A stretch of DNA of 64,000 nucleotides from Paenarthrobacter sp. A20 (GTDB lineage Bacteria; Actinomycetota; Actinomycetes; Actinomycetales; Micrococcaceae), in assembly GCF_024168825.1 (NCBI RefSeq), contig NZ_JALJWH010000001.1:1798001-1862000 (forward strand), written 5' to 3'. The stretch's first letter is position 1, and every line of letters begins with the position of its first letter. Below are positions 1 through 8,532 of this stretch, piece by piece. The translations under genes were made by a program, and so were the position numbers. The notes beneath the pieces were generated by a model. It was not told where the DNA came from, searched no databases, and saw only the letters and a list, made by a program, of their open reading frames with translations.

Positions 1-3000
1 CGCGATCCACAGCGGCCTCCAACCCGATTCCGGGTGTGGCAACGTGCATTTGCAGGGAGGTGCGAGGGTCTACGCAGCGCCCGGGGAGTGCCGCGGGGAC
101 ATTCTTGGCCCGCACGCCCAGCGAGGAGTAGTCGTAGTTATCGGCGAGCCGGAAGAGCCACTTCTGGAGCGTTACTTCATTCATGACCGAAGGAACCGCT
201 TTGGCGCGGGTGGTGGTCACGGCGAAGGACAGGCCAAGCGCCGGGCCGTCGGCGTATGCGCGGTACAGCAGGCCCAGAAGTTGCTGCCCTTCAAAGTCCT
301 GGAATTCGTCACGGAGGGATGCCAGGCCGTCAAGCAGCACCACCATGCGACGATGCGTACCCGGTGCCGCGCGGCGACTCTCCAGCTCAGTGCTCAAATG
401 GCGCAGGAATCGGGCCTGCTGCTCCTTGGCGCCGGCACCCGTACCTACGTAGGCCACGGTGTGCGGCAGGCGTTTCAGCATCTCAAGGTCCCCGGAGCCC
501 ATGTCCAGAATCATCAGATCCAGTTCGGTGGGATCTGCCTCCCTGGCAAGCGCCAACGCGATGGACGCCAGAGTGGTGCTTGTGCCGGAGCCTGCCACAC
601 CCATCAGCATCAGGTTGCCCACGGACATGTCCCATCCGGCTGCGGACTGACGCTGCAACTCGGGCTCGTCCAGCAGGGTCACCATAACGGTCGACCCGTG
701 GACGCGGCCCACTGTCGGAAGCCTTGGGGTAGAGGCGTGCACCGGAGAAGCCTCCGCCATAAAGCCGTCCAGCTCCACGCGTTCGCCCAGCGCTTCTGGC
801 CAGACCTGCCGCGGAGGGGCGAAGCCAGCCTCTGTATTGGCATCGACAACGGCGTCGATGAGGAGATCCAGATCATTCTCGTCCACTGCCGCGGACCGCG
901 GCAGCGCCGGCGCCGGCGCGGGGACACCGAACTGCCGGATGTCGCGAACATCGACGGCGGGACCGCCGTCGAGCTGCGCCTGTCCGGTGACCAGCGCGGT
1001 CTGGACGGGCGTGATGTCGTCCTGGCCGAGTTTCACAAAGGCACGGCCCATCTGGGCCCTGCCAATGGCAGAGGCGGCGGGTACGCCAATAACGTTGTTG
1101 GAGTCGTCACGACTCTGGACACGTAGCGCCACCCGAAGGTTAGTGTTCGCGAGGATGTCGTCGCTCACCACGCCGGCCGGGCGCTGCGTTGCCAGGATCA
1201 TGTGCACTCCCAAGGTGCGGCCCACGGCGCCAATGCTGACGAGGGCGGTGAGCACGTCCGGGAAGTCCTTGGCCAGCATGGCGAACTCATCCACCACCAG
1301 CAGCAAGCGCGGCATCGGCTCGGCCGGGTTCGTTGCCAAATAGGCGTTGAGGTTGTCGATGCCCTCGCCTGCCTCGGCGAAAACCCGCTGGCGGCGTTCC
1401 ATCTCTGCTTCCAAAGCGACCAGGGCGCGGTCTGCGAGCTGTTCGTCCAGGTTGGAGATGGTGCCGATGGTGTGCGGCAGGCGTTCGCAGGCCTTGAACG
1501 CAGCACCTCCCTTGAAGTCCACCAGAATGAAGTTCAAGCGGGTCGGATCGTTGCGGGCAGCGAGGCCGGCTACGAGGGAGCGCAGGAATTCGGACTTTCC
1601 GGAGCCAGTGGTGCCGCCAACCAGCCCGTGCGGACCGTCCTTGACGAGGTCCAGGGTGAGTGGGCCGTTTTCGCCGGTGCCGATGGGCGTGGAAACGCCG
1701 GTGGGGGCCTGCCACATCCGGCGGATCGTCGCCGCGTCGGGGCGCTCGTAGCCGAGCATGCCCGGCATCCGCACCAAGGAGGGCAAGGAAGCCCCGGGAA
1801 CGCTGAGCTCGGGATCATCGAAGTGTGCCAAGCGTGTGGCGCAGCGCAGGGCTTCTTCCTGGTCGAGACCTGCCAGGATGACGTCCTCCACCCGGGTCAG
1901 GTCCTCCGGCTGGTCCACGGTGGCTGCAGCGTCGGTCCCAACCCTGATGATGGTGGTACAGGACGCGGGAAGTTGCTCCTCGGACGTCGCTATGACGATG
2001 CCCGCCACGCGGGGTGGGCGCTGCTGCGGGTTGATATGGCCGCCTGGCACGGAACGGCCCATGCCGAGCAAGGCGCGGGCCGGGGCGTCCCTGCCCTCCG
2101 TGAGTACGTCGGAATCGAGGACCACCATGAGGGCCGGGGTGGGCAGTTCATCTACTGAGTCCTTGAGCATGCGCAGCATGGCCAAGCTGGTTTCACGATG
2201 CGCGGACATCCACCGCTCGCCCGAGCTGCTGCCCGTTTGGCGTGTATGCGGCAGCCACGAGGCCCATTCCCATTCATCGGCCCGGCCGGCGTCGCAGAAA
2301 ATGCCGATCGTCAGATCTGCCGGACCAACATGCACCGCGGCCTGGGCGACAAGGGAGCGGGCCAACGCCAAAGCGCCGTCCCGTGAGCCAACGATGCCCA
2401 CCACGCCGGCGTCGGTCAGGTCCACCAGAACGGGTGCGGCCAATAGACGGGCTGCCGTGAGGGATTCCTTGACTTTTTCGTCCGGACGCGAGCCCGCAGC
2501 CCGGTCCACCTCTGGCTGCCACGGCACATCACCGGTGCCGGCATGCAGGGCCAGGAAGTCGTCCGAGTCCGCACGGCGCTGCCACAGTGAGGTAGCCGGA
2601 AGCGCAGGACGACGAACAACCGTGGCGGGATCGGGGACCATCCGGTGCCTCCGGGCTGTTTCCACCTCTGCGGCCGCACGGATCTGCTGTTCGAACTCCA
2701 TGAGCGCCCCGTCGAAGCGCTCTGCCTCTTCCTTGAGGCCGCGGGCATGGCGGCGCTTCTGCTCGAACCACATGCCCACCGCCATCACGGGACTGAGCAT
2801 GGCGAACATGGCGAAGCGCATGTCCCTCAGGATCATCACCATCGCAACCGCCATGACCAGCGGTGCCAGTACCGTGATGTAACTGAACTTGTTGGCCGGC
2901 GGTACGTCCTTGCGACTCGGAGGAACCAGTGGATCGCCGGCCGGGGCGCGGCCGGGACGCGGTGGCCTGTTGAAGGGAGCGGTGGAGGCCGGCGTCAGGT

Positions 3001-3571
3001 TATGCAGGCTCCCCGGAGCGGGAGCGGGGGTCTCCTCCAGGGTTGGTCGTAGGAGAAGGACCGTGCCGCCCGCCGTGATGGTGGCTGTCTGAGTGACCAG
3101 GACTCCGTCCTCGCCCACGGGCTCGCCGTTGACCAAGGTGCCGTTGGTGGAGCCTCCATCCACCACCCGCAGTCCGTCCTCTTCGCGGCGAAGGCGGAAG
3201 TGATCCCACGACGCACTTTCGGTGGGAAGGCTGAGATCAGCATGGGGCGACCTGCCGATGAGCATGTCACGCCCCTGCGGAACATTCACGACACCACCGG
3301 TGCGCTGGCCGCCGGCCAGCGTGAGGCTCCACCCACGCACGCGGTCCGGAACCGGCCAGGGCGCGCGTGAGATGCGGCTGCCTTCCAGCAGAATCAGCTC
3401 GGAGAGCGGCGTGGCACCCCGGACCTCTGTCTCATTGACAAACACCGGCTCGTCAGGCGAAACCCTGGGTCCGCCGGCGGCTTCCACTAAGTCGGACAGC
3501 GTGGTGGCGGGCGCAGCATGGGCAACCTCGCACTCAAAACGACGATCGTCCAAGTCGATCAGCACACGCAC
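1..3571 (-). CDS. FHA-domain FtsK/SpoIIIE ATPase, type VII secretion EccC-like (3' end outside window)
   Basis: Large membrane-linked motor ATPase, probably the energy source of a type VII-like export system. The GTG start at 3571 follows AGGAGG at 3581-3586; about 1190 residues are visible and the C-terminus lies beyond base 1. An FHA domain covers roughly residues 100-170 (IGRS, then SASWDHF and GSTNGT, the usual phosphothreonine-binding landmarks). Two adjacent hydrophobic segments lie near residues 232-275. The first FtsK domain has a good Walker A (GGTTGSGKSE, Lys659) and Walker B (LLLVVDEF, about 757). A second FtsK-like domain near residue 995 reads GVAGSGTST, so the Walker Lys is Thr and this site is probably inactive, as is common for rear domains of EccC proteins. 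It is followed on the same strand by the genes at 3628 and 4968 upstream, and is divergent from WXG100 and Rhs genes. Fusion of FHA, TM and FtsK in one chain is typical of reduced actinobacterial loci. Confidence 0.85.
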   Translation of the reverse strand, partial: MRVLIDLDDRRFECEVAHAAPATTLSDLVEAAGGPRVSPDEPVFVNETEVRGATPLSELILLEGSRISRAPWPVPDRVRGWSLTLAGGQRTGGVVNVPQGRDMLIGRSPHADLSLPTESASWDHFRLRREEDGLRVVDGGSTNGTLVNGEPVGEDGVLVTQTATITAGGTVLLLRPTLEETPAPAPGSLHNLTPASTAPFNRPPRPGRAPAGDPLVPPSRKDVPPANKFSYITVLAPLVMAVAMVMILRDMRFAMFAMLSPVMAVGMWFEQKRRHARGLKEEAERFDGALMEFEQQIRAAAEVETARRHRMVPDPATVVRRPALPATSLWQRRADSDDFLALHAGTGDVPWQPEVDRAAGSRPDEKVKESLTAARLLAAPVLVDLTDAGVVGIVGSRDGALALARSLVAQAAVHVGPADLTIGIFCDAGRADEWEWASWLPHTRQTGSSSGERWMSAHRETSLAMLRMLKDSVDELPTPALMVVLDSDVLTEGRDAPARALLGMGRSVPGGHINPQQRPPRVAGIVIATSEEQLPASCTTIIRVGTDAAATVDQPEDLTRVEDVILAGLDQEEALRCATRLAHFDDPELSVPGASLPSLVRMPGMLGYERPDAATIRRMWQAPTGVSTPIGTGENGPLTLDLVKDGPHGLVGGTTGSGKSEFLRSLVAGLAARNDPTRLNFILVDFKGGAAFKACERLPHTIGTISNLDEQLADRALVALEAEMERRQRVFAEAGEGIDNLNAYLATNPAEPMPRLLLVVDEFAMLAKDFPDVLTALVSIGAVGRTLGVHMILATQRPAGVVSDDILANTNLRVALRVQSRDDSNNVIGVPAASAIGRAQMGRAFVKLGQDDITPVQTALVTGQAQLDGGPAVDVRDIRQFGVPAPAPALPRSAAVDENDLDLLIDAVVDANTEAGFAPPRQVWPEALGERVELDGFMAEASPVHASTPRLPTVGRVHGSTVMVTLLDEPELQRQSAAGWDMSVGNLMLMGVAGSGTSTTLASIALALAREADPTELDLMILDMGSGDLEMLKRLPHTVAYVGTGAGAKEQQARFLRHLSTELESRRAAPGTHRRMVVLLDGLASLRDEFQDFEGQQLLGLLYRAYADGPALGLSFAVTTTRAKAVPSVMNEVTLQKWLFRLADNYDYSSLGVRAKNVPAALPGRCVDPRTSLQMHVATPGIGLEAAVDR

Positions 3572-3627
3572 CGGGGCGCTCCTCCTGTAGTGGATCTGTT
3601 CCCTTCAGGCCGGGACAGAATGGTTGG

Positions 3628-4971
3628 TTAGGGGCTGGCTGGCGCCGGTACCCAGACGAGCCGTGGCGCGTTTTCGTCCGCCGGACGGAGACCAAGGTCC
3701 TGGGAGGATGCGTAGACCGGGGTTGGTTCAGCGGTGAGCGCTTGGGATTGCGAGAAGTCCAGCGCTGGTCCGGCGAGTCCTTCTCCGGGACCGAACGACA
3801 TGGTGCGAAGCGACGCTCCGACCTTCGCGGGGTCGTTGCTCCCGGCCAGGGCAGCCGCGCGGACCAAGGCCACCACTGCGTCATGGCTGCGTGCGTCCGC
3901 GGCCCACGCGTCCGACGAGAACGGGGTATCGTCCGTCAGGTTCTTGATCTCCGGATTCCCGGTAGCCAGCCTGATGCCGGCGAGGAATGCGGACATTCCC
4001 CGCCCTTGGGCGTCCTGCTGGAGCGCGACAGCGTCGCCGGTTGCCGGCGCAATGCTGACCAGTTGTCCTGACGCAGTGCCGTCCAACTCCGAAAGCGAGG
4101 ACGCGAACGCGGGGGTGGTGGCGCCGTCGGGAAGTATCAGCGGTACAGACACGTCGCGTGACTGGAGGGCTTGGACAAGCCGCGCCAGGCGCTGCGGGGT
4201 TGCCGCCGACACCACAACAGCGTCTGCGGGGTTGGCAATCCGTGTGCCCTCAGCGTCAGCCGGCGCATCCTTGGACGGCGGCCGAAGCTGGTCGCCTGTG
4301 CGGATGGCAGCTTCCTGGGCCAAGCCGGACACGTCGGACAAGCCATCCAGCGTCAGTGTGTCAGCGGGAGTGACGGATGCCGGGACCTGACCGCCGTCGC
4401 TGACCAGCAGCACGCGGCTCTTGCCGGCAAGTGCGGTCCCCAGGCCGGCCTGGACAGAGGCTGCCGTTGGTCCAGTGGTCCACGTGGTGTGAGTCGGTTC
4501 CGACGCCTCGCTGTAAGGCAGGATAACCGGGAGGTCCCGCTCCTCAGCTGCCTTCGCTGCTGCTCGGGCTTGCGGCCCTGTGCTGGCTACGACAACGCCG
4601 GACACACCTTGCTCGGCGAGTGTTGCGACGGCGGCACGGGCTCCGTCTTCAGTGCCTTGGTCGTTCTGGGTGGGCAGGGTGACTGTCGCCCCGCCTTGGG
4701 CGAAACGCTGTGCCGCCACTACAGCACCCTGTGCTGCACGGTTGTCTTCGGTACCGGGCTCCCCGGACTGGCCGAACGTCATGACGACGCCGATCGAAAA
4801 GTCCGCCGGGAGGCCGTCAGCCTTCAGGGCGACAGGAACTGTTGCGGCCACAGGATCGGGCCGGGGAGCTTCCGTGGGGCGGTTCAGTGTCATGGTCAGG
4901 ACCACGGCAGCAGCAATCACGACGGCGGCTCCCGCAGCGATCAGGACGAAGAGACGGTTTCGGGGGTTCAC
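3628..4971 (-). CDS. Membrane-anchored type I periplasmic-binding-fold protein
   Basis: 447 residues with GTG start whose GTGA overlaps the stop of the upstream gene by 4 bp, so translation is probably coupled. An uncleaved-looking signal anchor (LFVLIAAGAAVVIAAAVVL, about residues 7-26) is followed by a Pro-rich linker and a Leu/Ile/Val-binding-protein-like fold: IGVVMTFGQSG, the AAQGAVVAAQ helix, a GVVVASTG strand and LPVILPYSEAS. Such domains bind small ligands in ABC uptake systems, but no permease or ABC ATPase gene is adjacent. It lies instead between an FtsK-type ATPase and a coiled-coil exported protein. Its role in the secretion locus (sensor or extracytoplasmic scaffold) is inference. 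No cysteine lipobox is evident, so anchoring is probably by the N-terminal helix. Confidence 0.7.
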   Translation of the reverse strand: MNPRNRLFVLIAAGAAVVIAAAVVLTMTLNRPTEAPRPDPVAATVPVALKADGLPADFSIGVVMTFGQSGEPGTEDNRAAQGAVVAAQRFAQGGATVTLPTQNDQGTEDGARAAVATLAEQGVSGVVVASTGPQARAAAKAAEERDLPVILPYSEASEPTHTTWTTGPTAASVQAGLGTALAGKSRVLLVSDGGQVPASVTPADTLTLDGLSDVSGLAQEAAIRTGDQLRPPSKDAPADAEGTRIANPADAVVVSAATPQRLARLVQALQSRDVSVPLILPDGATTPAFASSLSELDGTASGQLVSIAPATGDAVALQQDAQGRGMSAFLAGIRLATGNPEIKNLTDDTPFSSDAWAADARSHDAVVALVRAAALAGSNDPAKVGASLRTMSFGPGEGLAGPALDFSQSQALTAEPTPVYASSQDLGLRPADENAPRLVWVPAPASP

Positions 4972-7829
4972 GCGGTGCCGCCGATCTTCAGTGTGTAGAG
5001 CGTCTGTGACGTCGCACCTGCAGGGACCTCGAGTTGGAACGGCGGCAGTTCATCCACTGCAGTGAGCGAGGCCTTGAACTGGGCCTGGCGCAGGAGAAGT
5101 CCTGCAACGTCGCGGGAGCGTATGTTGGCGTAGCCTTCCGCATTCTGGGAGGCCAGGGCCAACTGGAAGTCCGCGGTGTCCGCTTTTGCCGCGCTGGTGG
5201 CCATGGAGCCGAGCAGGCCCGAGCCGTTGACCGCGCGGTCACCGAGATCCAGCATCACTTTGTTGAGGCTGGAAGCGAGAAGGGCGCTGGCACCTTCGAC
5301 GTCGCGGGTGGAGCCGGACGTGCTGGACGCGATGGTGTCCAGCGAGGACTGTGTGCTCTTGGACAGGGCGGCTGTGAGGTCACCGCTCTGGCCCAACAGC
5401 TCGTCCCGCTGTTTGTTGACCGTTCCCTCGGCGTCCTTCACAACGTCGTCCGAGGTGGACTTCAGCCCGGAAATGGACCGGTTGAAAGCCGTGGTCACGG
5501 CTTCAGAGCTGGCATCGCCGATGTCGGCAACCTGACGCACTTGTTCGCCCACGGTTTTGTAGACCTCGGCAGCGGTTTCGGCGGAAACGTCGCGGAGGGA
5601 TTCCTTGATCTTTTCGCCAAGTCCGTCCTGCTGCTCCTTCAACTTCGCGAGTGCGGTCGTCACGGTGCCGGATGAGTCAATCGCGCCAGCGAGTGCAGCA
5701 TCCAGCGCCTCAAGTCCCCGTTTGGTGCCGTTGACGTTTCCTGTTGCGGCGCCGTCGAGCGTCTTGGCGGCCGCCTTGATGGCTTCCAGTTTGGTATCGG
5801 CGTCGTCGAAGGTGGTCTCCAGTGCCGAGAACGCCTGGCCGATTGCCTGGTCGGCAGCGGTGGTGTCGGTGGCTGCAAGGACCTCGTCCCAGGCAGTTGA
5901 CTGGCCTTCAAGCCGTACGTCCAAAGGCTCTTTGAAGCCCGGGGGCGGATTCAGCCCGGGTGAGGGGTTGCCGTCCTCATCAGTCGGTTCGCACGGCACT
6001 GACGTCAGATAGGAACGCAGCCGCTCAACGTCCTTCGTGGACAGCTTGCCCTTGCCGGGGATGAGGCTGTCATCGGACAGCTTGCACAGCTCGTCCGCCA
6101 CCTTCTGGTTCTGCTGCAGCATGGAGCCGTTCAGCCAGGTTCCCTGACCGAGTTCCCCCTTGGCAGTCTTGGCATTGGTGGCGATGGCGAGCAGTTTCTG
6201 CCGGAGAGCGTCAACGCTGGTCTGGGCTGCGGTGGCTGCTTTCCGCGTCGCGGCTGCAGAGTCGGCGGCGGACTTGATGGCCGTATCCAGTGCAGCCAGT
6301 GCCTTGCTGTAATCCTCGGAAGTTCCAGAGCCGTCAAGCATCGCACCGAGGTCGGTGCGCACTTTTTCAAGTGCGACGGCGGAAGTCGCCTGGTCTTTGA
6401 TCGCGCCTTCGACGACCTGCGGCTGGAGACCGGAGACGAGTTCGTCGCCCTTTTGCACCAGACCCAGAAGCGCTCCGGTAACCGTTACGGCCGAACCATA
6501 AAGAGAGCAGGTCATGGAACCCTGCTCAGCGCATTCGGCAGCGGACGGGTTTTCGGGTCCCATGGTGGCTTTGAGGGCGCCGGCAACGGTGTCCCGGCAG
6601 CTTGCGCTGACTTTCGCGTAGGCATCCAGCTGTGAGGACATCGTGAGGACGCTGGAGTACACGGTGGCCGCCGGCGCCGCTTTGGCAACCTCCGCGGTGC
6701 AACCGTCACCAGTGATGGGAGCGACCGGGGGTGTGGCGGAAGTGTCGCCCAGCATCGCGTCCACGGCGGAGACCGTCAGCTTCAACTGGGACATGGTGGT
6801 GGATTGGGTGGCGGTGGTTGAAGACTCCAGATCAGTGCCCAGAACCTTCAGTTGCTGCTTCAGGTCCGACATCGTCGCAGCCAGTGCTTGGGAGTTATCG
6901 CGCAGTTCACCGGCTGTCTTGGCGCCGAGGGTCTGTGACGTTGCCTGCAGGTTCCGGCGAACCTCGGTGATGGTGGACCCGGCCTTGGCCAGGACCGTGT
7001 TGACGTCCGATACCAGCGAGATTGTCCGGCGCTGCAGCTCCATTTCCGAACCTGTCCCTGACGAGAAGGCGCTGGAGAGCACTCCGTTGGCACTGAGGTC
7101 CGTATTGAGGCCAGGCTGAACAGCGACGTCGAATTCGGGAACCTGGAAGTCCTTCACGTCTGCGGCGAGACGCAGCGTCGTGCTCGCTCCGGAACGTGGG
7201 GGAGCCAGGACCGTGGCCCATTGGACAACTGTGGCGCCGTCTTCGGTGCTGCTCAGGACGCCGTTGGTACCTGTGGCGCCGTCGGCTGAGCCAGGTGTTA
7301 CGTCGTCCGCCCGGATGCCGGGTAGTTTGGTCGACGCGGCGATTGTCAGCGGGGCGCCTACCAAAGCGGTGTCGGAGCGGGCCTGGCCGGCGGCGTCGTA
7401 CTGGATGTTCTGGGGTTTGACCGTGAGGTTCTCGAGAGTCAGGTTGATCTCCACCGGCCCGGTGTGGCCCTTAAGGTCAGCGAGGTCGGAGCCCGACTTT
7501 TCCCCGGCGCGGTACTGCAGGCTCACGCGCACCGGGAGTTCGCCCACTACCTTGGCGGTGTCGTACGTGGTGTTTTCCGCGGACGAGTCACCCGCAGCGG
7601 ATACGGAAATGGTGGTGCCTTCGATCGTCTGGACTCCGGCGGCAGGGGACAAGCCCACGCGCACGCTCTGAAGGAGCTTGACGGGGTTGGTTACTGGCTC
7701 CGGCTCGGGAGTCTGGGTGCAGGACGTCGTCGCGATCAATCCCAGGGCGACCAAGGCGATGCCGAGAGCGCGGCCCGGGGGGATGCGACGCCCCGGGTGG
7801 TGCTGGTTAAAACTAGCCTGCCTGGGCAT
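4968..7829 (-). CDS. Large coiled-coil exported protein of the secretion locus
   Basis: About 953 residues. I choose the ATG at 7829 because AGGGGA lies 6 nt before it; an in-frame ATG at 7844 is the alternative. The N-terminus has a basic stretch and a hydrophobic core (ALGIALVALGLIATTSC); the Cys could be lipidated but TTSC is a poor lipobox. A beta-rich region (about residues 40-260) is followed by roughly 650 residues of long Ala/Lys/Glu/Leu-rich helices with heptad character and scattered Cys. No second membrane segment is visible at the C-terminus. General shape resembles the extracytoplasmic part of YhgE/EsaA-type proteins that accompany type VII systems, but I recognise no family. It starts the minus-strand operon with the binding-fold protein and the FtsK ATPase. 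Function is unknown; an extracellular conduit or cell-wall-spanning role is a guess. Confidence 0.7.
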   Translation of the reverse strand: MPRQASFNQHHPGRRIPPGRALGIALVALGLIATTSCTQTPEPEPVTNPVKLLQSVRVGLSPAAGVQTIEGTTISVSAAGDSSAENTTYDTAKVVGELPVRVSLQYRAGEKSGSDLADLKGHTGPVEINLTLENLTVKPQNIQYDAAGQARSDTALVGAPLTIAASTKLPGIRADDVTPGSADGATGTNGVLSSTEDGATVVQWATVLAPPRSGASTTLRLAADVKDFQVPEFDVAVQPGLNTDLSANGVLSSAFSSGTGSEMELQRRTISLVSDVNTVLAKAGSTITEVRRNLQATSQTLGAKTAGELRDNSQALAATMSDLKQQLKVLGTDLESSTTATQSTTMSQLKLTVSAVDAMLGDTSATPPVAPITGDGCTAEVAKAAPAATVYSSVLTMSSQLDAYAKVSASCRDTVAGALKATMGPENPSAAECAEQGSMTCSLYGSAVTVTGALLGLVQKGDELVSGLQPQVVEGAIKDQATSAVALEKVRTDLGAMLDGSGTSEDYSKALAALDTAIKSAADSAAATRKAATAAQTSVDALRQKLLAIATNAKTAKGELGQGTWLNGSMLQQNQKVADELCKLSDDSLIPGKGKLSTKDVERLRSYLTSVPCEPTDEDGNPSPGLNPPPGFKEPLDVRLEGQSTAWDEVLAATDTTAADQAIGQAFSALETTFDDADTKLEAIKAAAKTLDGAATGNVNGTKRGLEALDAALAGAIDSSGTVTTALAKLKEQQDGLGEKIKESLRDVSAETAAEVYKTVGEQVRQVADIGDASSEAVTTAFNRSISGLKSTSDDVVKDAEGTVNKQRDELLGQSGDLTAALSKSTQSSLDTIASSTSGSTRDVEGASALLASSLNKVMLDLGDRAVNGSGLLGSMATSAAKADTADFQLALASQNAEGYANIRSRDVAGLLLRQAQFKASLTAVDELPPFQLEVPAGATSQTLYTLKIGGTA

Positions 7830-8061
7830 GGATCGTCCCCTCATTCGTTCACGGTGCCTTGAGTATCATACGGGGTTGCGCTCACGAATGGACTAATCCT
7901 GCCTCGCAAGGATCCCGCAGGTCACAGCCGGAAATACGAAGCAATAGTTATTTCTCTGTTTGTTGGATTTATTGGGTGGTGTTGGTAGTTTAGGGGGCGT
8001 CTGGTCGCCTGGGTTTGTTTGGCTTGGGTGTTGCGATTGTTCTTATTGGGAGGAAAGTTCT

Positions 8062-8343
8062 ATGTCGCGTGTGTTGTCTACTGAGCAAGCCAAGGCTGCA
8101 ATTGGTCAGGTGCAGTCGATTATTACTGGTGGGTTTACGGATCAGATTTCGGCGTTGGATGCGCAGGGTCGTGTGTTGTCGGATCCGAATGTGTGGGATG
8201 GTCCGTTGGCTGCTGAGTTCCGTGGTTCGACGTGGCCGGAGACAAAGGCTGCGTTGGATAAGGCGCGGGAGGAGTTGGAGCAGTTGCGGGGTCAGTTGCA
8301 GAAGATTTCGCAGGATATTTTCTCTGCTGGTGGCGGGGCCTGA
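8062..8343 (+). CDS. WXG100-family protein (ESAT-6-like secretion substrate or chaperone)
   Basis: 93-residue protein with ATG at 8062 behind GGGAGGAAAG at 8048. The size, the predicted helix-turn-helix hairpin and a central WDG tripeptide in PNVWDGPLA (the W-x-G turn) identify the WXG100 family. These proteins are exported as folded dimers by type VII systems. The gene sits 190 bp before the Rhs toxin gene and is divergent from the FtsK-like ATPase operon, so it is probably the secretion partner that delivers the Rhs protein. The C-terminal tail ends in SAGGGA and has no YxxxD/E signal. Codon use is unusual for the window: many T-ending codons (GTG-TTG-TCT, ATT, GGT), shared with the region leading into the Rhs gene, which may point to separate origin. 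Confidence 0.85.
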   Translation: MSRVLSTEQAKAAIGQVQSIITGGFTDQISALDAQGRVLSDPNVWDGPLAAEFRGSTWPETKAALDKAREELEQLRGQLQKISQDIFSAGGGA

Positions 8344-8532
8344 TTCTTTTTTTGGTGTGAGTGTGGGGGCCGGGTGATCGTGCCGCGCTGATGCGTGGTG
8401 TGGTTGCCCGGCCGTTGCGCTGTGTTGTTGTTGCACCGGCTCTTGTGGTTGTGGTGCTGGTGGTCTTGTGGTGCCGGGTTTGTGTGGGTTGTTGGTTTTG
8501 TTCGCGTTCTTGTGCTGTGGGGGGCTGTGGTT

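Noticed and set aside
44..2158. Long plus-strand open frames (44-1126 and 1202-2158)
   Set aside because: They are antisense to the FtsK/FHA ATPase, whose domains and motifs are unmistakable on the minus strand.
8395..8532. 46-codon N-terminal extension of the Rhs protein
   Set aside because: Encodes an odd Trp/Leu/Val string without a signal-peptide layout; the GTG at 8533 has a purine-rich site and starts plausible sequence. A hydrophobic leader cannot be fully excluded.
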